Part shown: positions 34,250-43,262 of the stretch, one piece after another
Numbering within the stretch: position 1 is the first letter of the stretch
How the letters are laid out: every line of letters starts with the position of its first letter
Assembly: GCF_003054705.1 (NCBI RefSeq)
Contig: NZ_QAYX01000023.1
Location: 558,001 to 622,000, forward strand
Direction of reading: 5' to 3'
From: Opitutus sp. ER46
GTDB taxonomy: Bacteria > Verrucomicrobiota > Verrucomicrobiia > Opitutales > Opitutaceae
DNA: 64,000 bases
Translations under genes and position numbers: made by a program
The notes under the pieces: model-generated
The model's input: the letters and a program-made list of their open reading frames with translations, nothing else
What the model was told of the DNA's origin: nothing
The model's database searches: none

Positions 34250-35479
34250 ATGAGCCAGCCGCTCCCGAACCTGGATGGGTTGCGCATTGCGCGTGAGAAT
34301 GCGCCGCGCCGCCGCTCGGCCCTTTTGCCTGTTGCCCTCGCCGCCGTCGCGGCGGTCCTCGTCGCGGGAGGCACGTGGTGGTATTCGCGCAGCCGCGCCG
34401 TCGAGGTCCGCGTCGCTGTCGCGCGCGAGGCGGCCGCCACGAGCGCCGACCCGGGCGTTGTCCTCAACGCGTCGGGCTACGTGGTGGCCCGCCGCGAGGC
34501 GACCGTGTCCTCCAAAGTCACCGGCCGTGTCGCCGGTATCCTCATCGAGGAGGGCATGACCGTGACCGAGGGCCAGGTGCTCGCCCGGCTCGACGACACC
34601 AACGTGCGCGCCAGCTTCGATCTGGCCCAGGCTCAGGTAAACGCCGCCCGGGCCGCGTTGGGCGAAACCCGCGCCCACCTGCGCGAGGCGGAACTCGATC
34701 TCAAGCGCCAGCGGCAGTTGCGCACGCAGGCCGTTGCCGCCCAGGCCGAGCTTGATCGCGCGGAGGCGGCCACCGACGCGTTGCGCGCCCGGCTCGAGCA
34801 GCAGCAGGCCGAACTTGCCGTCGCCGAGCGCAACGCCGCGGTCTGGCAGCAGCAGCTCGACGATATGGAAATCCGCGCGCCGTTCGCCGGCACCGTCACC
34901 TCCAAGAACGCCCAGCCGGGCGAAATGATCTCCCCGATGTCGACCGGGGGCTTCACCCGCACCGGCATCTGCACGATCGTCGACATGCAGTCCCTCGAGA
35001 TCGAAATCGACGTCAACGAGAGCTACATCAACCGCGTCCGCGCCGGTCAGCCGGTCGAGGCCACGCTCGACGCCTATCCCGAGTGGCGCATCCCGTGCCA
35101 CGTCGTCGCGATCATCCCGACCGCCGACCGCAACAAGTCCACCGTTCGGGTTCGCATCGGCTTTGAGGCCCTCGATCCGCGCATCCTGCCGGAAATGAGT
35201 GCCAAGGTGGGCTTCCGCGAAGCGGCCTCCGGCGTCGTCGGTCCGTCGTCCGCCCGCCGCGGCGTGCTCGTGCCCCGTGCGGCGGTGATCTCCGACGGCG
35301 GACGCGCCGTCGTGCTGGTGGTGAGCGGCAGCGTCGCCGAGCGCCGCGCCGTCACCGTCGCGGCCGGGCAGGGCGAGGACGCCCTGGTGACCGCCGGGCT
35401 CGCCGCCGGCGAACGCGTGATCCTTCGTCCACCTCCGGGCCTCACCGACGGCACGCGCGTCGATCTCCTCACCCCATGA
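34250..35479 (+). CDS. Membrane fusion protein (HlyD/MacA-type) of an ABC exporter
   Basis: Periplasmic adaptor of 409 residues with one N-terminal helix (about 27-45, [21 protein letters not shown]). The lipoyl halves are [30 protein letters not shown] and [30 protein letters not shown], flanking an alpha-helical hairpin (about 120-205). A beta-barrel and C-terminal domain follow. It links an inner-membrane ABC unit to an outer-membrane channel. ATG 34250 is chosen over an upstream extension. Its stop overlaps the ATPase start (ATGA). No TolC-like gene is in the window. Confidence 0.9.
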   Translation: MSQPLPNLDGLRIARENAPRRRSALLPVALAAVAAVLVAGGTWWYSRSRAVEVRVAVAREAAATSADPGVVLNASGYVVARREATVSSKVTGRVAGILIEEGMTVTEGQVLARLDDTNVRASFDLAQAQVNAARAALGETRAHLREAELDLKRQRQLRTQAVAAQAELDRAEAATDALRARLEQQQAELAVAERNAAVWQQQLDDMEIRAPFAGTVTSKNAQPGEMISPMSTGGFTRTGICTIVDMQSLEIEIDVNESYINRVRAGQPVEATLDAYPEWRIPCHVVAIIPTADRNKSTVRVRIGFEALDPRILPEMSAKVGFREAASGVVGPSSARRGVLVPRAAVISDGGRAVVLVVSGSVAERRAVTVAAGQGEDALVTAGLAAGERVILRPPPGLTDGTRVDLLTP

Positions 35480-36186
35480 GCACGTCCCCCCTCACTGCCG
35501 GCGACGCCGTCGTCCGGCTGACCGGCGTCGAAAAGGTCTTCCACCGCGGCGCGGAGGACATCCATGTGCTGCGCGACGTGAACCTCACCGTCGCGCCGGG
35601 CGAGTTCCTGGCGCTGATGGGCCCGTCGGGCTCGGGCAAGAGCACGCTGCTGAACCTGATCGGCGGACTGGACCGGCCGACGCAGGGCGTCGTCGAGGTC
35701 GCAGGGGAGAGCGTGCACACGCTTTCGGATCACCGGCTCGCCGGCTGGCGGGCGCGGCACATCGGTTTCGTCTTCCAACTCTACAATCTCCTCCCGGTCC
35801 TGAGCGCGGAGCGCAACGTCGAGCTCCCGCTCCTGCTCACGCACCTGGGCCGGGCCGAGCGGCGGAAGCACGTGGCCACGGCGCTGGCGGTCGTGGGGCT
35901 CTCGCATCGTGCGACGCACTTCCCCCGCGAGCTCTCGGGCGGCGAACAGCAGCGCGTGGGCATCGCCCGCGGGATCGTCACTGATCCGACGCTGTTGTTG
36001 TGCGACGAGCCCACCGGCGACCTCGACCGCAAGGCGGGGGACGAGGTGCTCGACCTCCTGCAGGCGCTCAGCCGCCAGCACGGCAAGACGATCATCATGG
36101 TGACGCACGACCCGCATGCATCGGCCCGTGCGTCGCGCACCGTGTACCTCAACAAGGGCCAAATCGAGGCCACCCCGGGGGTGTAG
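35476..36186 (+). CDS. ABC exporter ATPase, MacB/LolD type
   Basis: ATPase of 236 residues: Walker [11 protein letters not shown]-loop [17 protein letters not shown], signature [15 protein letters not shown], Walker [15 protein letters not shown]-loop MVTHDPHA. It is translationally coupled to the adaptor gene and followed by two FtsX permeases, giving a complete MacA-MacB-like four-gene exporter. Its relative at 17159 has different partners. Confidence 0.95.
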   Translation: MSTSPLTAGDAVVRLTGVEKVFHRGAEDIHVLRDVNLTVAPGEFLALMGPSGSGKSTLLNLIGGLDRPTQGVVEVAGESVHTLSDHRLAGWRARHIGFVFQLYNLLPVLSAERNVELPLLLTHLGRAERRKHVATALAVVGLSHRATHFPRELSGGEQQRVGIARGIVTDPTLLLCDEPTGDLDRKAGDEVLDLLQALSRQHGKTIIMVTHDPHASARASRTVYLNKGQIEATPGV

Positions 36187-36236
36187 GCCGCCGTGCCCCG
36201 CCGCCTTCGCTCCGCCGCCGCCCGTATCACCACGCC

Positions 36237-37394
36237 ATGTACGCGCACCTCGTCTGGGCCAACCTGAAGCGGCACAAGCTCCGCACCGGCCTCACGCTGC
36301 TGTCGATCGTCGTGGCGTTCCTGCTGTTCGGGCTGCTCGCTGCGATCAAGCAGGGCCTGCTCGGCGGCGTGACGCTCGCCGGCGCCAGCCGGCTTATCGT
36401 GCGCCACAAGGTCTCGATCATCCAGTTGCTGCCGGAGAGCTACCAGGCGCGCATGCAGCGGATCCCCGGCGTGGCGCTGGCCACCCACTATACCTGGTTT
36501 GGCGGCATCTATCAGGACCCGAAGAACTTTTTCATGCAGCAGCCGGTGATCCCGGATGAATTCGTTGCCATGAACCCCGAGATCGTTCTGGCGCCGGAGC
36601 AACTGGCCACGTGGCGGCGCACCCGCACCGGCGCGATCGTGGGCCGCAAGACGGCCGAGCGGTTCGGCTGGAAAGTCGGCGATCGCATCCCGCTCACGGC
36701 CCCCATCTGGCGAAACGCCGACGGCACCCACCAGTGGCAGTTCGACCTCGTCGGCATCTACGACGGCCGGGAGAAGAACACGGACACGACCAGCATGTTT
36801 TTCCGGTACGACTACTTCAACGAGTCGCGGCCGGAGCAGATCCGCGGCTGGGTCGGCTGGTACGCCATCAAGATCGAGGACCCGGCGCAGGCCGCCGCCG
36901 TCGCCCAGCGGGTCGACGCCGAATTCGAGAATTCTCCGGCTGAGACGAAGACCGAGCCGGAGGGCGCGTTCATCCAGGGGTGGGCGAGCCAGATCGGCGA
37001 CATCGCCCTCATCACCGCGTCGATCCTCGGGGCCGTCTTTTTCACCATCCTCCTCGTCACCGGAAACACGATGTCGCAGGCCGTGCGCGAGCGTACCGGC
37101 GAGTTGGGCGTGCTCAAGGCGATCGGCTTCACGAACGGCCAGGTCGTCGCCCTCGTCCTCGCGGAGTCCTGCTGCCTCGCGCTCGTGGGCGGCTGCGGCG
37201 GACTCGGGCTCGCCGCGCTCGTGACGGCCAACGGCGATCCCACCGGCGGCATGCTGCCGATGTTTGCGTTCCCGACGCGCGACCTCCTGCTCGGCGTCCT
37301 GCTCAGCCTCGCCCTCGGCCTAGTCACCGGCTTCTTCCCCGCGCTCCAGGCCATGCGCCTCCGTGTTGCCGACGCCCTCCGCCGCCTCGCCTGA
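36237..37394 (+). CDS. ABC exporter permease, FtsX type (first)
   Basis: 385-residue permease: N-terminal helix (NLKRHKLRTGLTLLSIVVAFLLFGLL), a periplasmic domain of about 210 residues with TRTGAIVGRKTAERFGWKVGDRIPL, then three helices including FFTILLVTGNTMSQAVRERTGELGVLKAIGFTNGQV, and the usual ending GFFPALQAMRLRVADALRRLA. The ATG at 36237 is 51 bases after the ATPase stop. Confidence 0.92.
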   Translation: MYAHLVWANLKRHKLRTGLTLLSIVVAFLLFGLLAAIKQGLLGGVTLAGASRLIVRHKVSIIQLLPESYQARMQRIPGVALATHYTWFGGIYQDPKNFFMQQPVIPDEFVAMNPEIVLAPEQLATWRRTRTGAIVGRKTAERFGWKVGDRIPLTAPIWRNADGTHQWQFDLVGIYDGREKNTDTTSMFFRYDYFNESRPEQIRGWVGWYAIKIEDPAQAAAVAQRVDAEFENSPAETKTEPEGAFIQGWASQIGDIALITASILGAVFFTILLVTGNTMSQAVRERTGELGVLKAIGFTNGQVVALVLAESCCLALVGGCGGLGLAALVTANGDPTGGMLPMFAFPTRDLLLGVLLSLALGLVTGFFPALQAMRLRVADALRRLA

Positions 37395-37453
37395 CCGCCC
37401 TTTCCCCGCCCTCCTCGCCTGCTTCCGTCCTTCATCCCTTCCGTCACCCACGT

Positions 37454-37482
37454 TCACTCTCACTCTCACTCTCACTCTCACT
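37454..37482. repeat. (TCACTC)n run in the start region of the second permease
   Basis: Five near-perfect TCACTC units lie between two permease genes, seven bases before the TTG start proposed for the second. The same simple motif is seen before folB, so it is a recurrent element here. Confidence 0.75.
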
Positions 37483-37488
37483 TCCCCG

Positions 37489-38688
37489 TTGTCCTCCCTC
37501 TTCAATTGGCTCTCCCAGATCGGCGCCGTGACGACGTTCGGTCTGCTCGGCATCCCCCAGCGTCGCGGCTCGGTGGCGGCGGCGGTGTGCGGCATCGCCG
37601 GGGTCGTGGCGGTGCTGGTGGGCGTCTTGTCGATCGGCGCCGGCTTCCGGCGGGCCATGATGTCCTCGGGCGCGCCCGACACCGTCATCGTGCTGCGCAG
37701 CGGCGCGGACACCGAGATGGTGAGCGGGCTGTCACGCGAGCAGACGCGGCTGATTGCGGACACGCCCGGAATCGTGCGCCGCGCGGAGGGGCCGCTTTCT
37801 TCGGCGGAACTGTTCGTGATCATCAATCTCCCGAAGCTCTCGACCGGCACCGATGCCAATGTCCCGTTGCGCGGCGTGGAGCGTCCCGCGTTCCTCGTGC
37901 GGGACCAGGTGCGGATCGTCGAGGGGCGGGCGTTTGCCTGGGGCAAGAACGAGGTGATCGTGGGTGTCGGCGCCTCGCGGACATTTGCCGGCCTGCGCGT
38001 TGGCGACCGGCTCAAGGTTGGCCGCAGCGAGTGGCCGGTGGTCGGCGTGTTTTCCGCCGAGGGCGGGGCGGCCGAATCGGAGATCTGGAGCGACGCAACG
38101 GTCCTGCAGTCTGCCTACCAGCGTGGCGACAGCTTCCAGTCGGTTGCCGCGCGGCTCGAATCGCCCGAGGCCTTCCGCGTTTTCAAGGATGCGCTCACGA
38201 CGAACCCGCGCCTGGAGGTGAAAGTGTTGCGCACGGCGGACTACTACGCGGAGCAGTCCACTGCGTTGGTGCGGCTGATCACGACGCTCGGCTATCTCGT
38301 GGCCGCGCTCATGGCCGTGGGCGCGGTGTTTGGCGCGCTGAACACGATGTACAGCTCGGTGGCTGCGCGCACACGGGAGATCGCCACCTTGCGGGCGCTC
38401 GGTTTCGGGCGCGGTGCCGTTGTCGTGGCGGTGATGCTCGAGTCGATCGCGCTCGCGTTGGTCGGCGGCGCGCTGGGCGCGGTGGTCGCCTATCTGGGTT
38501 TCAACGGTTTCCAGGCTGCCACGGTGAACTGGCAGAGTTTCAGCCAAGTCACCTTCGCCTTTGCCGTCACCCCCGCGCTGCTCCTGCAGGGAGTCGTGCT
38601 CGCCACCGTGATTGGAATCATCGGCGGTCTGCTGCCGGCGGTGCGCGCCGCGCGCCAACCCGTCGCAAAGGCCCTGCGCGAACTGTGA
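37489..38688 (+). CDS. ABC exporter permease, FtsX type (second)
   Basis: 399-residue permease, partner of the one before it: LFNWLSQIGAVTTFGLLGIPQRRGS near the N-terminus, a periplasmic domain, FtsX helices (LVAALMAVGAVFGALNTMYSSVAARTREIATLRALGFGRGAV) and the ending LLPAVRAARQPVAKALREL. No ATG suits the N-terminus: TTG 37489 (MSSLFNWLSQIG...) fits the family best, whereas a GTG at 37363 would start inside the preceding gene and translate the TCACTC run. A variable start next to a simple repeat may affect expression. Confidence 0.88.
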   Translation: MSSLFNWLSQIGAVTTFGLLGIPQRRGSVAAAVCGIAGVVAVLVGVLSIGAGFRRAMMSSGAPDTVIVLRSGADTEMVSGLSREQTRLIADTPGIVRRAEGPLSSAELFVIINLPKLSTGTDANVPLRGVERPAFLVRDQVRIVEGRAFAWGKNEVIVGVGASRTFAGLRVGDRLKVGRSEWPVVGVFSAEGGAAESEIWSDATVLQSAYQRGDSFQSVAARLESPEAFRVFKDALTTNPRLEVKVLRTADYYAEQSTALVRLITTLGYLVAALMAVGAVFGALNTMYSSVAARTREIATLRALGFGRGAVVVAVMLESIALALVGGALGAVVAYLGFNGFQAATVNWQSFSQVTFAFAVTPALLLQGVVLATVIGIIGGLLPAVRAARQPVAKALREL

Positions 38689-38725
38689 GCGCGCGCGGCG
38701 GCTTTCTTCATAATGCCGCAGGAAA

Positions 38726-38763
38726 GTATCCGGACATTATTCCGGAGTATCTGGACATTATTC
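38726..38763. repeat. Two 17-base direct repeats, 21-base period
   Basis: GTATCCGGACATTATTC (38726-38742) and GTATCTGGACATTATTC (38747-38763) differ at one base. CCGGA and TCCGG around CATTAT also make the first copy a small hairpin. They lie 38 bases after the permease stop and about 155 bases before the methyltransferase. Confidence 0.7.
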
Positions 38764-38916
38764 GATAAGTTTCCGTCCGACGGGGTTTTATAATTGCAGC
38801 CCTCCTGCCCTCGCATCGTTGGCTTTCCCGAACCAACGCGTGATTCCGTCGCTCGGGCGCGCGGCCAATTCGGCTGAGACTCGCCGGCGTGCCCGGCGGG
38901 GGCTACATCGGGGCGC

Positions 38917-39729
38917 ATGAAAGATCATGCCGCGGATGAAATCCTGGGCAGCTACGAGCACTTCGACGAAGACAAGCGGCTCGCGGATCCGTATGGCGTG
39001 CTGCAACGTCGGCATACGGAAGAAATCCTGCGCCGGTATCTGCCGCCGGCTCCCGCCGACGTTCTCGATGTGGGCGGCGCGACGGGCCCTTACGCTTTCT
39101 GGCTCGCTGATCTCGGCTACGCCGTGCACCTCGTCGATCTGGTGCCCCGGCACGTGGACCTGGCGCGGCAGCGCAACGACCGCGTCCATCCGCTGCGCAG
39201 CTGTGTCGTCGCGGATGCTCGCGCGCTGCCGTTTCCGGACGGCAGTGCCGATGCGGTGATTCTGCATGGTCCGTTGTATCACCTTGCTGCACGCGCGGAT
39301 CGCGACCGCGTGTGGGCGGAGGCTAGGCGGCTGCTGCGCCCGCGCGGGCTTGTCTTTGGCTTCGCAATTTCACGCCACGCCGGGCTCGTGTACGGGCTCT
39401 CGCAGAATCTGGTGTTCGACGACGCCTACTACTCCGTCATCGAACACGAGGTGAGCACGGGAGTGCGGGACAATAATCCACCGCGCATCCGCTCGATGCT
39501 GAAGGCGTACTTCCACCTGCCCGACGAACTCGAGGCGGAGTTGCGCGTGCACGGTTTTGCCGTGGAGCAGACGCTCGGCGTCGCCGGGCCCGGCTGGAAC
39601 ACCCCGGACGCCGCCGCGGCGGTCGCCGATCCGGCAAAGCTGGACCGCCTCCTCGCCATCGCGCGTCTCGTCGAGCGCCAACCCTTGCTCAGCCAGGGCT
39701 TGGTTACCATCGGCTGCCGCCCGGCTTGA
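38917..39729 (+). CDS. SAM-dependent methyltransferase (class I)
   Basis: 270-residue Rossmann methyltransferase. Motif I is DVLDVGGATGPYAFWLADLGY, followed by acidic loop VDLVPRHVDLARQ, ADARALPFPDGSADAVILHGPLYHL (motifs II/III) and RLLRPRGLVFGFAIS. It resembles the UbiE/Methyltransf_11 group; the DGSADAVILHGPLYHL segment is also seen in small-molecule methyltransferases of unknown substrate. No biosynthetic partner is adjacent. Confidence 0.88.
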   Translation: MKDHAADEILGSYEHFDEDKRLADPYGVLQRRHTEEILRRYLPPAPADVLDVGGATGPYAFWLADLGYAVHLVDLVPRHVDLARQRNDRVHPLRSCVVADARALPFPDGSADAVILHGPLYHLAARADRDRVWAEARRLLRPRGLVFGFAISRHAGLVYGLSQNLVFDDAYYSVIEHEVSTGVRDNNPPRIRSMLKAYFHLPDELEAELRVHGFAVEQTLGVAGPGWNTPDAAAAVADPAKLDRLLAIARLVERQPLLSQGLVTIGCRPA

Positions 39730-39837
39730 GTCCCGCGGAGCGCCGCTCCGCATTTCCTTGTTTTCCACCTTCCGTTTGCACGGCAGCGAAAACGGCCCTG
39801 TAACGTTTCGGCCGCCCGCGGGTTTTCGTGATGACGC

Positions 39838-42237
39838 ATGCTCTCGGATCTCCGTCTCTCGGTTCGTACGCTCGCCAAATCGCGCGGCTTCGCGCTGACC
39901 GCCGTCCTGACGCTGGCGGTCGGCATCGGTGCCGCGACCACCATCTTCAGTGCGCTGCGCGCACTCGTGCTCACCCCCTTTCACTTCCCGCAGAGTGAGC
40001 AGCTCGTGCACGTGTGGTCGGGGGACCGCTGGCCGCTCTCGCAGGCCGACTTTCTCGACCTCCGGCAGCAGGCTTCGTGTTTCACCGCCTTCGGCGTGTA
40101 CCAGCCGATGCCGGTCAACTTCGGGCAGGAAAACGCCCAGTCGGTTTCCGCCATCTCCGGCACGGCCGATGTGCTCCGGGCGTTTGGCGTGGCGCCGATG
40201 CTCGGCCGGCTGCTGACGGAGGCGGATGACGAGACCGGCGCGCCGCCGGTGGCCATCATCAGCCATGCGCTCTGGCAACAGGTGTTGGGCGGGAGTCGCG
40301 ACGCGCTCGGCCGCAAGGTGAGGATCAACGGCGCCGACTACCAGGTGGTCGGCGTCATGCCTCCGAGCTTCGAGTTCGTCAGCCCGTGGATGCGGGCGGA
40401 CAGCCCGCAGCTCTGGCTGCCGTATGCCATCGATCCGAAGAAGGCGCGGCGGGACAACCACGGCCTGTTGGGCATTGCCCGGTTGAAATCGGGCGTTTCG
40501 GTCGCCATGGCCGACGCCGAGATCAAGACGATCGGCCGGCGGCTCACGGCGCAGTATCCGGAAAGCAACACGCACAAGAAATTCCTGGTGCGGTCGCTGC
40601 ATTTCGAGATCACGCGCGGGATTAAGAACCAGATTTGGATGCTGTCTGCCGCGGTCGCGCTCGTGCTGCTCGTGGCCTGTGGCAACGTCGCGAGCATGCT
40701 GCTCGCCCGCAGCGCCCGGCGGCAGGGCGAACTCGCCGTGCGCGTGGCACTGGGGGCGGCGCGCGCGCACCTGATCCGACTCGCGTTGCTGGAGAGCCTC
40801 GTGCTGGCCGCGACCGGCGCGGCGCTCGGCGTCGCGCTGGCCTATGGTGGGGTCGAGGTGCTACGGGTGCTCACGCCCGTGAGCGACGTGCGCAAGGCCG
40901 CCATCGCGGTTGATTTCTTCGCGCTCGGCTTTGCGGTCGTGGCGACCCTGGTGTCCGCGCTGCTGGCCGGGCTGCCGCCCGCCCTGGCCGCGCTGCGCAC
41001 CTCTCCGCTTGGGGCGATCCGCAGCGACGCGCGCGGCGCCGTCGGTTCGTCGCAGCGTCACCGCATGCTGCGTTTCCTGATCATCGCGCAGGTCGCCGTG
41101 GCGTTTGTCCTCGCCAACGGGGCCGTCCTGCTCGCCGCCAGCTACTCGCGGCTGTGGGAGGAGAACCGGTTGCTGGCGACCGACGAGGTCGTCTCCGCGC
41201 GCATCGCGCTGCGCGGCCCGCGGTACAAGGAGGACGCCGATCGCGTTCGCACCTGGTATCAAATTGCCGAGCGCGTCCGGGCCCTCCCCGGGGTGACGCA
41301 GGTGGGCCTGACCTCGAAGCTCCCGCTCGAGGGCGGCAGCAATACGAACGTCCTCGTCAACGACGAGACCTACGATCCGACGCAGCGCCGCACGCTGGTC
41401 GAGCGCTCATCGGTCACCGAGGACTACTTCGCCGCGATGGGCGTGCGCCTCCTGCGCGGACGTCTACTCGGCGCGGAGGATCGGACAGGGGACATTCGCG
41501 GGGTGGTGGTGAACCAGGAGTTCGTCACCAAGGCCTGGCCCGACAAGGACCCCATCGGGCAGTTGATCCGGGGCAACACTTCCGGCAAGCCGTGGTTCAC
41601 GGCGCGCGTCGTGGGCGTGGTGGAAAACGTGAAACAATGGAGCGCCGAGGCCGCGGTGCAGCCCGAGATGTACACGACTCCCGAGGGCCACTGGGGCGTC
41701 AACGCCTGCCTCATTGTTCGCACGGCGCGGCCCCTCGACCAGTTGGCGCCGCTGCTGCGGCGCGAGTTGGCGGCTATCGATTCCGAACTTGCGCTGCGGC
41801 AGGTCCGCACGATGCGGCAGGTCGTCGGCGAGTCGACGCAGGGTCACCGTGCGGTCGCCGGGTTGGTGAACTTCTTCATGATCACGGCGCTCGGCCTCGT
41901 GGCGGTGGGCCTGTACGGCACGCTTTCCTACCACGTACAGCAGCGCACGCGGGAGATCGGGGTGCGCATCGCGATCGGGGCCGTCGGACGGGACATCCTC
42001 CGCCTGGTGCTGGTCCAGGGCGGCCGCTGGGTGGCGATCGGACTCGCGCTCGGCGTCGCCGGCAGCTTCGCCCTGGCCTCCGTGCTCAAGACGCTCGTGT
42101 ACCACATGGACGGCCTGACGCTCGGGCCCGTGCTGGCCGCGATGGTCGCGGTTGCGCTCGCCGGCGGCATCGCCTGCTGGCTCCCGGCCTTCCGTGCGGC
42201 ACGGCTCGACCCGCTCGAGGCGCTGCGGGCGGATTGA
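39838..42237 (+). CDS. ADOP-type ABC permease (duplicated MacB/FtsX architecture)
   Basis: 799-residue permease with two MacB-core plus FtsX halves in one chain, an architecture common in Acidobacteria and Verrucomicrobia. It opens LRLSVRTLAKSRGFALTAVLTLAVGIGAATTIFSALRALVL. The first FtsX block is about 275-400 (LLVACGNVASMLLARSARRQGELAVRVALGAAR). A mid helix occurs near 415 (MLRFLIIAQVAVAFVLANGAVLL), and the last block is about 680-799 (ALGLVAVGLYGTLSYHVQQRTREIGVRIAIGA). It ends ACWLPAFRAARLDPLEALRAD. No ATPase gene adjoins it, which is typical for the group. Substrate unknown. Confidence 0.93.
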   Translation: MLSDLRLSVRTLAKSRGFALTAVLTLAVGIGAATTIFSALRALVLTPFHFPQSEQLVHVWSGDRWPLSQADFLDLRQQASCFTAFGVYQPMPVNFGQENAQSVSAISGTADVLRAFGVAPMLGRLLTEADDETGAPPVAIISHALWQQVLGGSRDALGRKVRINGADYQVVGVMPPSFEFVSPWMRADSPQLWLPYAIDPKKARRDNHGLLGIARLKSGVSVAMADAEIKTIGRRLTAQYPESNTHKKFLVRSLHFEITRGIKNQIWMLSAAVALVLLVACGNVASMLLARSARRQGELAVRVALGAARAHLIRLALLESLVLAATGAALGVALAYGGVEVLRVLTPVSDVRKAAIAVDFFALGFAVVATLVSALLAGLPPALAALRTSPLGAIRSDARGAVGSSQRHRMLRFLIIAQVAVAFVLANGAVLLAASYSRLWEENRLLATDEVVSARIALRGPRYKEDADRVRTWYQIAERVRALPGVTQVGLTSKLPLEGGSNTNVLVNDETYDPTQRRTLVERSSVTEDYFAAMGVRLLRGRLLGAEDRTGDIRGVVVNQEFVTKAWPDKDPIGQLIRGNTSGKPWFTARVVGVVENVKQWSAEAAVQPEMYTTPEGHWGVNACLIVRTARPLDQLAPLLRRELAAIDSELALRQVRTMRQVVGESTQGHRAVAGLVNFFMITALGLVAVGLYGTLSYHVQQRTREIGVRIAIGAVGRDILRLVLVQGGRWVAIGLALGVAGSFALASVLKTLVYHMDGLTLGPVLAAMVAVALAGGIACWLPAFRAARLDPLEALRAD

Positions 42238-42375
42238 GGCGTGGGGCGGGGAAGGCTCCGCCGAGATGCGCCCGCGCTCGCGGCAGCGTCGTCGGTGGTG
42301 TCGACGACATGCCACCCGCGGGGCTTGAGCTTTCCCGGGCCGTGTGGCTGAACCGGAGGCGAGTTCGACTCCAAT

Positions 42376-43170
42376 ATGAATAAAAATACCCTGCGCCGCC
42401 TTTGCGTGGCGCTCTCCGCCACGGTCCTCGCGTCCCTCGTCTGCGCCCAGCCGGCGCCCACCACACCGCCGCCGGCCGCGCCCGCCGCCGCGGCCCCCGC
42501 GGCCAGGGAGGACGCCAGCGCCGCCATCGAGAAGAAGGATCCGCGCGGCCGCTTCCAGCGGCTCCACGCCGAGTTCCTCGAACGGGCCAAGTCGCCCATC
42601 CAGGTCCTCTTCCTGGGCGACTCCATCACCGAGGGCTGGCGGAAGGCGCCGCACATTTGGGACTATTTCTACGGCATGCTGCAGCCGGCCAACTTCGGCA
42701 TCGGCGGCGACCAGACCCAACACGTGATCTGGCGCATCGAGAACGGCGAACTCGACGGCGTGAAGGCCAAGGTCGTCGTGCTCATGCTCGGCACCAACAA
42801 CACCGGCCAGCACACGGCCGACGAGATCATCGCTGCCGACAAGAAGATCGTGGAGATGATCCGCGCCAAGGTCCCCGGCGCGAAGGTGCTCGTGCTCGCG
42901 GTGTTCCCGCGCGGGCCGCGCAAGGTCAAGGGCGTGCTCGACGAAGCCGATTCCAACCGCCGCATGGAGGTCATCAACGCGGTGAACGCCGGCCTCGCGA
43001 AGTTCGATGACGGCAAGACCGTGCGCTTCCTGAATATCAACGAGCGTTTCCTCGGACAGGACGGGAAGATCCCGCACTTCATCATGCCCGATCAGCTCCA
43101 TCCTTCCCCGGCGGGCTACCAGCTCTGGGCCGAGGCGATGCAGCCGCTCCTGACCGAGATGCTGAAGTAA
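42376..43170 (+). CDS. Secreted SGNH/GDSL hydrolase (PAF-acetylhydrolase-like)
   Basis: 264-residue exported esterase-type protein. A signal peptide (MNKNTLRRLCVALSATVLASLVCAQ) and an Ala/Pro linker are followed by the four SGNH blocks: FLGDSITEGW (Ser), FGIGGDQTQHV (Gly), VVLMLGTNNTG (Asn) and DQLHPSPAGYQLW (Asp/His). It resembles platelet-activating-factor acetylhydrolase subunits and bacterial acetyl esterases of carbohydrate metabolism. Given the glycosidases in the window, de-acetylation of polysaccharide is a fair guess, not shown by the sequence. Confidence 0.92.
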   Translation: MNKNTLRRLCVALSATVLASLVCAQPAPTTPPPAAPAAAAPAAREDASAAIEKKDPRGRFQRLHAEFLERAKSPIQVLFLGDSITEGWRKAPHIWDYFYGMLQPANFGIGGDQTQHVIWRIENGELDGVKAKVVVLMLGTNNTGQHTADEIIAADKKIVEMIRAKVPGAKVLVLAVFPRGPRKVKGVLDEADSNRRMEVINAVNAGLAKFDDGKTVRFLNINERFLGQDGKIPHFIMPDQLHPSPAGYQLWAEAMQPLLTEMLK

Positions 43171-43262
43171 GTGACGGCGCGGGCGTGCGACGCGGGTGGA
43201 TACCCCGGGGCACGCCCGGCGCGTTCGGTCGGCAGGGCGCGGCGAGGCCGCGCCCGCCGGCG

